64,000 nt of DNA from Siphonodentalium dalli (lineage: Eukaryota > Mollusca > Scaphopoda > Gadilida > Siphonodentaliidae): positions 169,438,394-169,502,393 of the forward strand of contig CP136069.1 of assembly GCA_032622095.1 (NCBI GenBank), in the 5' to 3' direction. The position numbers and the translations under genes are program-made. Under the pieces are notes generated by a model. The model saw only the letters and a program-made list of their open reading frames with translations. It was not told where the DNA came from and ran no database searches. Below, in pieces: positions 49,801-55,800 of this stretch; positions within the stretch are counted from its first letter, which is position 1; every line of letters begins with the position of its first letter.

Positions 49801-52800
49801 TATACTCAAGTGGATTAACGTGATACGTGTAAACACGCTCTTTGGAATTATACTTTCTGATAAATGATCTGATATGATAGGGACCCACTATAGATTTATG
49901 CTTCGATATTGTTCATGTTAGTTGCATTGCAGATCTGTGTGGCTTAACGTAATCGGTGCTTCGCTCTTGATGACCATCACCTGCCTGTGCGGGATTGTCA
50001 TGTTTGCTTACTACGCACATATCGGATGTGACCCGCTGGAAACAGATCGAGCAAAAAATCCAAATCAAGTAAATATGTACATGTATAGATTCACCTCATT
50101 CTAAATACAAGTATTATAGTTCACCTCAAGAAGAACCTGAAACATAAATATGCTTTGTTCCTATTTCCATCATCAATAATCCAATAATAACGAGTTGCCG
50201 CACGATGACTCCATTGTTATTCACTAAGCTTATTGCAATGATCGAGCACTAGCATTTTTGATTAAGACAACTAAACCATGAACATGCAATTTGAATCACA
50301 ATTGCCATTGGTGATGCACGACAAAGCTACGTTCACTTAAGTGTTTCCGCGCGTAGCTTATCTCCGGATGTGGAAAGTTTAGATGGACCTATACATAATA
50401 CACCTTAACTGTTAACCCTTTACCCAACAAACCGGCCAAATAAAGCTGCAACAGCCTAAATTATCTTCGGTCTGTCTCAATAGAACCATACAAATATGGA
50501 TATCATTGGAACCGGCTCCTTGACCACATTGTGATAGTTACAGTTATGCCCTGTGCCAATGCATTATCTTATATATGCGAGTCGACCATAGGTCGCCTCG
50601 CATATATAAGAGAATGCATTGGCCTAAAAAAAACACTTTTTACCATTTTTTCTTACATTCTTTAACAATTTTATAATTTTTAATGTGTTAAACCAATGCA
50701 TTCTCTTATATATGCGAGGCGACCTATGGTCGACTCGCATATATAAGAGAATGCATTGGCACAGGGCCGTTCTGTTGGGTAAAGGGTTAAGCTGGTGCAT
50801 GAACTGAAGGAATATATGCTATTTGAAGACCACACCATACGTATTATATACATTGTAACAATAAAACTATCAAACAGATAACACGGATCATACGTTTTAA
50901 GGAGAATTGTGGGAGGAGCGTTCTCAACAAGTTTCCAAATTGATTGGAAATGAATAAAGAGTACATGATCTGCAATAGTGAAAATGAGAGCAACACTGCT
51001 TCAATAATGTTAACAGAATGTCAGGTGTGTGTTGGAAAATTTTGATCAGCCATTTGCAAGAACTAATATAATCCTAAGGGCTGAGATGAATTTTAGATCA
51101 TATGTCCAAATCCCCAGCTGACTGGCCTATTTCTATTGAAAGATCACTGCTTGAGTGGACAAGCCTTATTATCAACCATTTGGGCTGGTTCTTGTAACAG
51201 TTCTTACAAATGGCTGACCATAATTCTCCAGCATGCAGCTCGCCGACAGAGTTCTCGTTGGATGCTAACTATCCAAGTCATATGCCATACTTTACCCCGT
51301 GTACACCAAACCTCTCGGTTCGCACATTCGTTCGCGCATCACACATTCGTTCGCATGGCCTATATGTGCACATGTTAAGCAAATTGATCACCTCTGCAAA
51401 TCCATATTCTTCGAGCTTCGGTGGCTTGGTTGGATTCGTCGTTGACTCGCAATTGAAAAATACTAAGTGCAAAAAGAATGGCCGTCTCCTTCCGCATTAC
51501 CGAAATAGACTATTGCAACTTTCTTGTTCCCGATTATCAACTTGCACGGTTACAACGGCTCCAACAATGTGGGAATGTGGGCCCAGAATTGTGTTAAATC
51601 AGAAAGGGGGACAGTTTAGTTTTTATGAGATCAGAGTTACATTTGCCTATTGTGTATATGATTCCCTTCGAAATCACAACATTCGCATGCATAGGGATGC
51701 AGAGCTCGGACACCATTCCATCATGGATGACCGAGCTCATTTACCCATATTTTTCTGATCGTAATGTGCGTTCTAAAAGAAGCAGGCATTCTTACACCTA
51801 AAGGTGCTAACCTTATTACTGGCTGTGACCGGGCTTTTAAATTTGCGTATCCTAACATCTGGAATTCGCTGCCAAAGGCTACTCGGGAATCTAGTTATTT
51901 GCCAGATATCAAGGCAGCATTAAAAACTATGCAAACGCAGGTAAACGCCATGTATTCGAAGAATCAAGTAAAGGATAACAGTGACTCGTTTATCAAATGT
52001 ATTTCATAGGTTGTTGTTTATAGTTGTTTTAAATATATATTTCTTATACGGGATAAGCTATATATAAGAATTTTTATAAACTAACATTCTGTTTACACTG
52101 CAGTGTTGCCCTCAATTAAATAGTCATTTGATTCAGGTCATGCACTGTATCGTGTCAGTTATTCGTTCCCAATCAATGTATATGCTTGTTGCTGAGAACG
52201 CTCCTCCCAAATTCCCCTTACTTGTCTTCGGATAGCATAGATACCTTCGGGTTGTGTACTGGCTTATCAATTAAGCAGTTTTATGTATAGGACGAATTTT
52301 TATAAACTAACATTCTGTTTACACTGCAGTGTTGCCCTCAATTAAATAGTCATTTGATTCAGGTCATGCACTGTATCGTGTCAGTTATTCGTTCCCAATC
52401 AATGTATATGCTTGTTGCTGAGAACGCTCCTCCCAAATTCCCCTTAGTTGTCTTCGGATAGCATAGATACCCTCGGGTTGTGTACTGGCTTATCAATTAA
52501 GCAGTTTTATGTATAGGACGATAAAAACCTTTCCACATCAAGAGACAGGCTATGCGTGAACAACCTTTGAAAATATTGAACATGTATTCTGATTTCCAGA
52601 CCCCAGCTACAACAAAATCATATCATTTTATCTAATTTAGTACAGGATTTATCTTTACTAAGCTGAAAATAAATTTGGGATCGAATGTGACAAATACGCC
52701 TGTTCTGAAAATAAGCTCATATTGAACTTCACACAAATAAGACCATACCGGCCTTATTTTTACGCTCTATCTGAACCTAAATCTACTTACCAGCTGGCCA

Positions 52801-55800
52801 CTCGTCATGGTGTGTTTTCACTGTGGTCCGCGTCATAAAATGGAATAATGGGTATCAGTCCAATATGAACCTATACGAATATTTAGGTCCAATATGAACA
52901 TATTTGCACGAGAAATGGAAAATAAATACATGGCTTGGCGAGCTACCCCTTTGAAAACAATTCCTGTGCTCCGACAAATCACACTATCATTACACGGACA
53001 ATTCTGAATCCTGGTGGGCATACACAATCCGCTTGGAAATCTCATTGGGATATAATATCCCAGAGAGATTTTACAGAGGAAATTTACAGAGGAAAATCAG
53101 AGTACTGCCTCAACAGCCTGTTCTCCCTAAAAATCCGCACATTATCTGCTTACAATAGCATTTAGTTTAGGTAGATAATCTGGTTAGAAAATGAGAATAT
53201 TTTAGTCACATTATCGACTCATAATGAGGCTAAACAGATTATGTGCTAACAATGACACAAATAAGCCAACTCACTTTTCAGTTGTACACTCTTTAATATG
53301 TGTGTTCACTTTTGTCAGCGCCTTAAAACGAAGTAACGGATTATGACTCATTATCTGCTTATATCAGAATCACATAATCACATTTTATACCTATTTCACT
53401 TTATGGGTAGATTATGTGCGTATTTTCGCGAGAATATGTTGGCCTAATAATACGTTTATTTTCTTTCTGATCAAAAAGATATTGAGATACGAGTAGAAGA
53501 TATATACAAATGATTGAGAATGTTTGCAGTATACGTTCAATATATACATGAACTCTCCATCATCGTCATCATTATCATCATCATGGTAGTCGTTTTCGTC
53601 GTCCTCGTCGTCGAGACATCATCATCGTAACCGCGTCGTCGGTATCATCGTCTTCGGCAAGAAGCGATGTCAGGCCTCACCGAAACAATCACATTCTAGT
53701 AAATAGTGCAGTTCATCTCCGATATGGCTTTTAGTCCACAGCGGACATAGTCTATGGAATGTTGGTGTCATGCCATCGGCCTTTCTCTATTGGCAAGCGA
53801 TGATTACAAGTACGGAATTGACAAAGAGTTATATGTTCCTATAGTATGCAAATAGTCCATGTATTTTTTTCGAAATGTATATCATGTTTGAATATTTGAT
53901 AAGTACTGCCTCGACTAGAGTTTTCAATGATCGATAACCAGATGCCTGAAACTACAGGTCACAACAACCAAACTTGAGCCAATTGAGGTAATTTTTTGTT
54001 TTGGGGATCTGTATTTGAAACTTACATTCTAACTGGGATTTCAAAGATGAACAACTTGATCCCGATTCGCAAATCCCGATTGATTGTGATGCATATATTC
54101 TGCAATATTGTCGGCAATGCTAAGTAAAATATCCTATTGCCAGTATAGTTCCATTTCACATAACAATTTTACTTGGGAAATTTGTGGGCAACACAATTTG
54201 GTGCCTTAAAGCCACTTGGCGATTTGCGCTCCAAAAATACACCTGATAATAATCGCTTTTGAATTTTTCCCGGTATCGAAATATATCGATAAATGTTTAA
54301 ACTAACTTTCTATGAGCAGTAAATGTCTCAGAAAGACGCACCGTCATAAAATACAACTTTGAATACGATGTTTGGGTCGCAAGCAAAAACAAAAACCAGC
54401 CATTTTCGCGACATGGACATAGAGGGGAGTTTTGTTTTAGTCTATTCCTGAAATGGTATAAATAAAGATCGTTCGTTTCAATTTTGTGAGAAAAACTGAA
54501 AACAGCTGCAAAGTGGCTGTGACCGTGGCATATATTTTTTCAGAGCATATGCAGCCGGTATATCAATATTTCGTGTAATTGTCAAGCTATCTTATACCTG
54601 CTTCCAAATTACGAAGACAAAAGTTGGAAGCTCGAGTGAGCCATGTCCGCTTAAAATCACACCAAGTATTTTCTAATGGGGATATAGTGACAATTGCTGC
54701 AATTATATACATCTACAAACACTACACAAAACGGCCATCAGTGGTAATTATTGTCGTTAGATAATGATGATGATTCTCACCCCATCCATTGTCAATGAGA
54801 CGTGGACATTCAAAAACATTCTTGTCTAATCTGCAGCTGATGCCGTTATTCGTACTTGACGTCATTGGAATTCCGGGATTGCCGGGGCTATTTCTGTCGA
54901 GCCTTTTCAGTGGAGCGTTGAGGTATGTTGGTCAGCATCAAAAGACAAAGGTCATTAATCATGTGGAATATCGAGAAACCCTTTCAGTGCCAAGTCCGAT
55001 TTTTGTATCAACCCATATTTCCTTGATAATTTTTCAAATTTATTGATTATAGTAATGTGATACATTGATGGAAAGAGCTCTTAGAGCTCGATCATTTTTC
55101 AAATTTATTGATTATAATAATGTGATACATTGATGGAAAGAGGTCTTAGAGCTCTTTCCATCAATGTATCACATTATTATAATCAATAAATTTGAAAAAT
55201 GATCAAGGAAATATGGGTTGATACAAAAATCGGACTTGGCACTGAAAGGGTTAAGGCATATCTACAGTTTCTGACTAGTATTTCGAAATATGAGATTAAT
55301 TAATTGAAAGGGTGGGTGTAAGTGATTTTAACCGATTTATTGCAACAAAATAATGCTAACCACTGTCAACTATGGCATCAAATTTCCCAAAACTTGTTAT
55401 TGATCAACATTTTGTTCAACAAAATAAGGCCGTGTTATCACTAAAGTATCACGAAATTTGACCGTATTACCACTTGATTTTAGTGTTATCCATCTTCACC
55501 CGCAGTTTTGTCCGTAACCCTACATTTGACCACGTCTTTCTGGACCACATTAGTACACATCTCGAGAAATAGCAAACTTCAAAAATCGATATGTGATCAC
55601 TCTGGGCTTTTATGGGTGGGTTCCTCGACTCGAATCGAATATGTTTTACCCTCGAAGCCAAATTACATTGTAATTTAGGAGCATCTGATCGGATTGAGTA
55701 CCTTTAACAAAAGGTAAATGGGTATGAGCACTGCAAGTATGCCCGTGCACGTAGGATGTGTAATGCGTGGGTTTCTCAAACAAAACATGGTTTGACAGAG

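Noticed and set aside
51210-51758. 182-codon frame
   Set aside because: The recognisable LINE residues lie in other frames of the same DNA, so this frame is a shadow.
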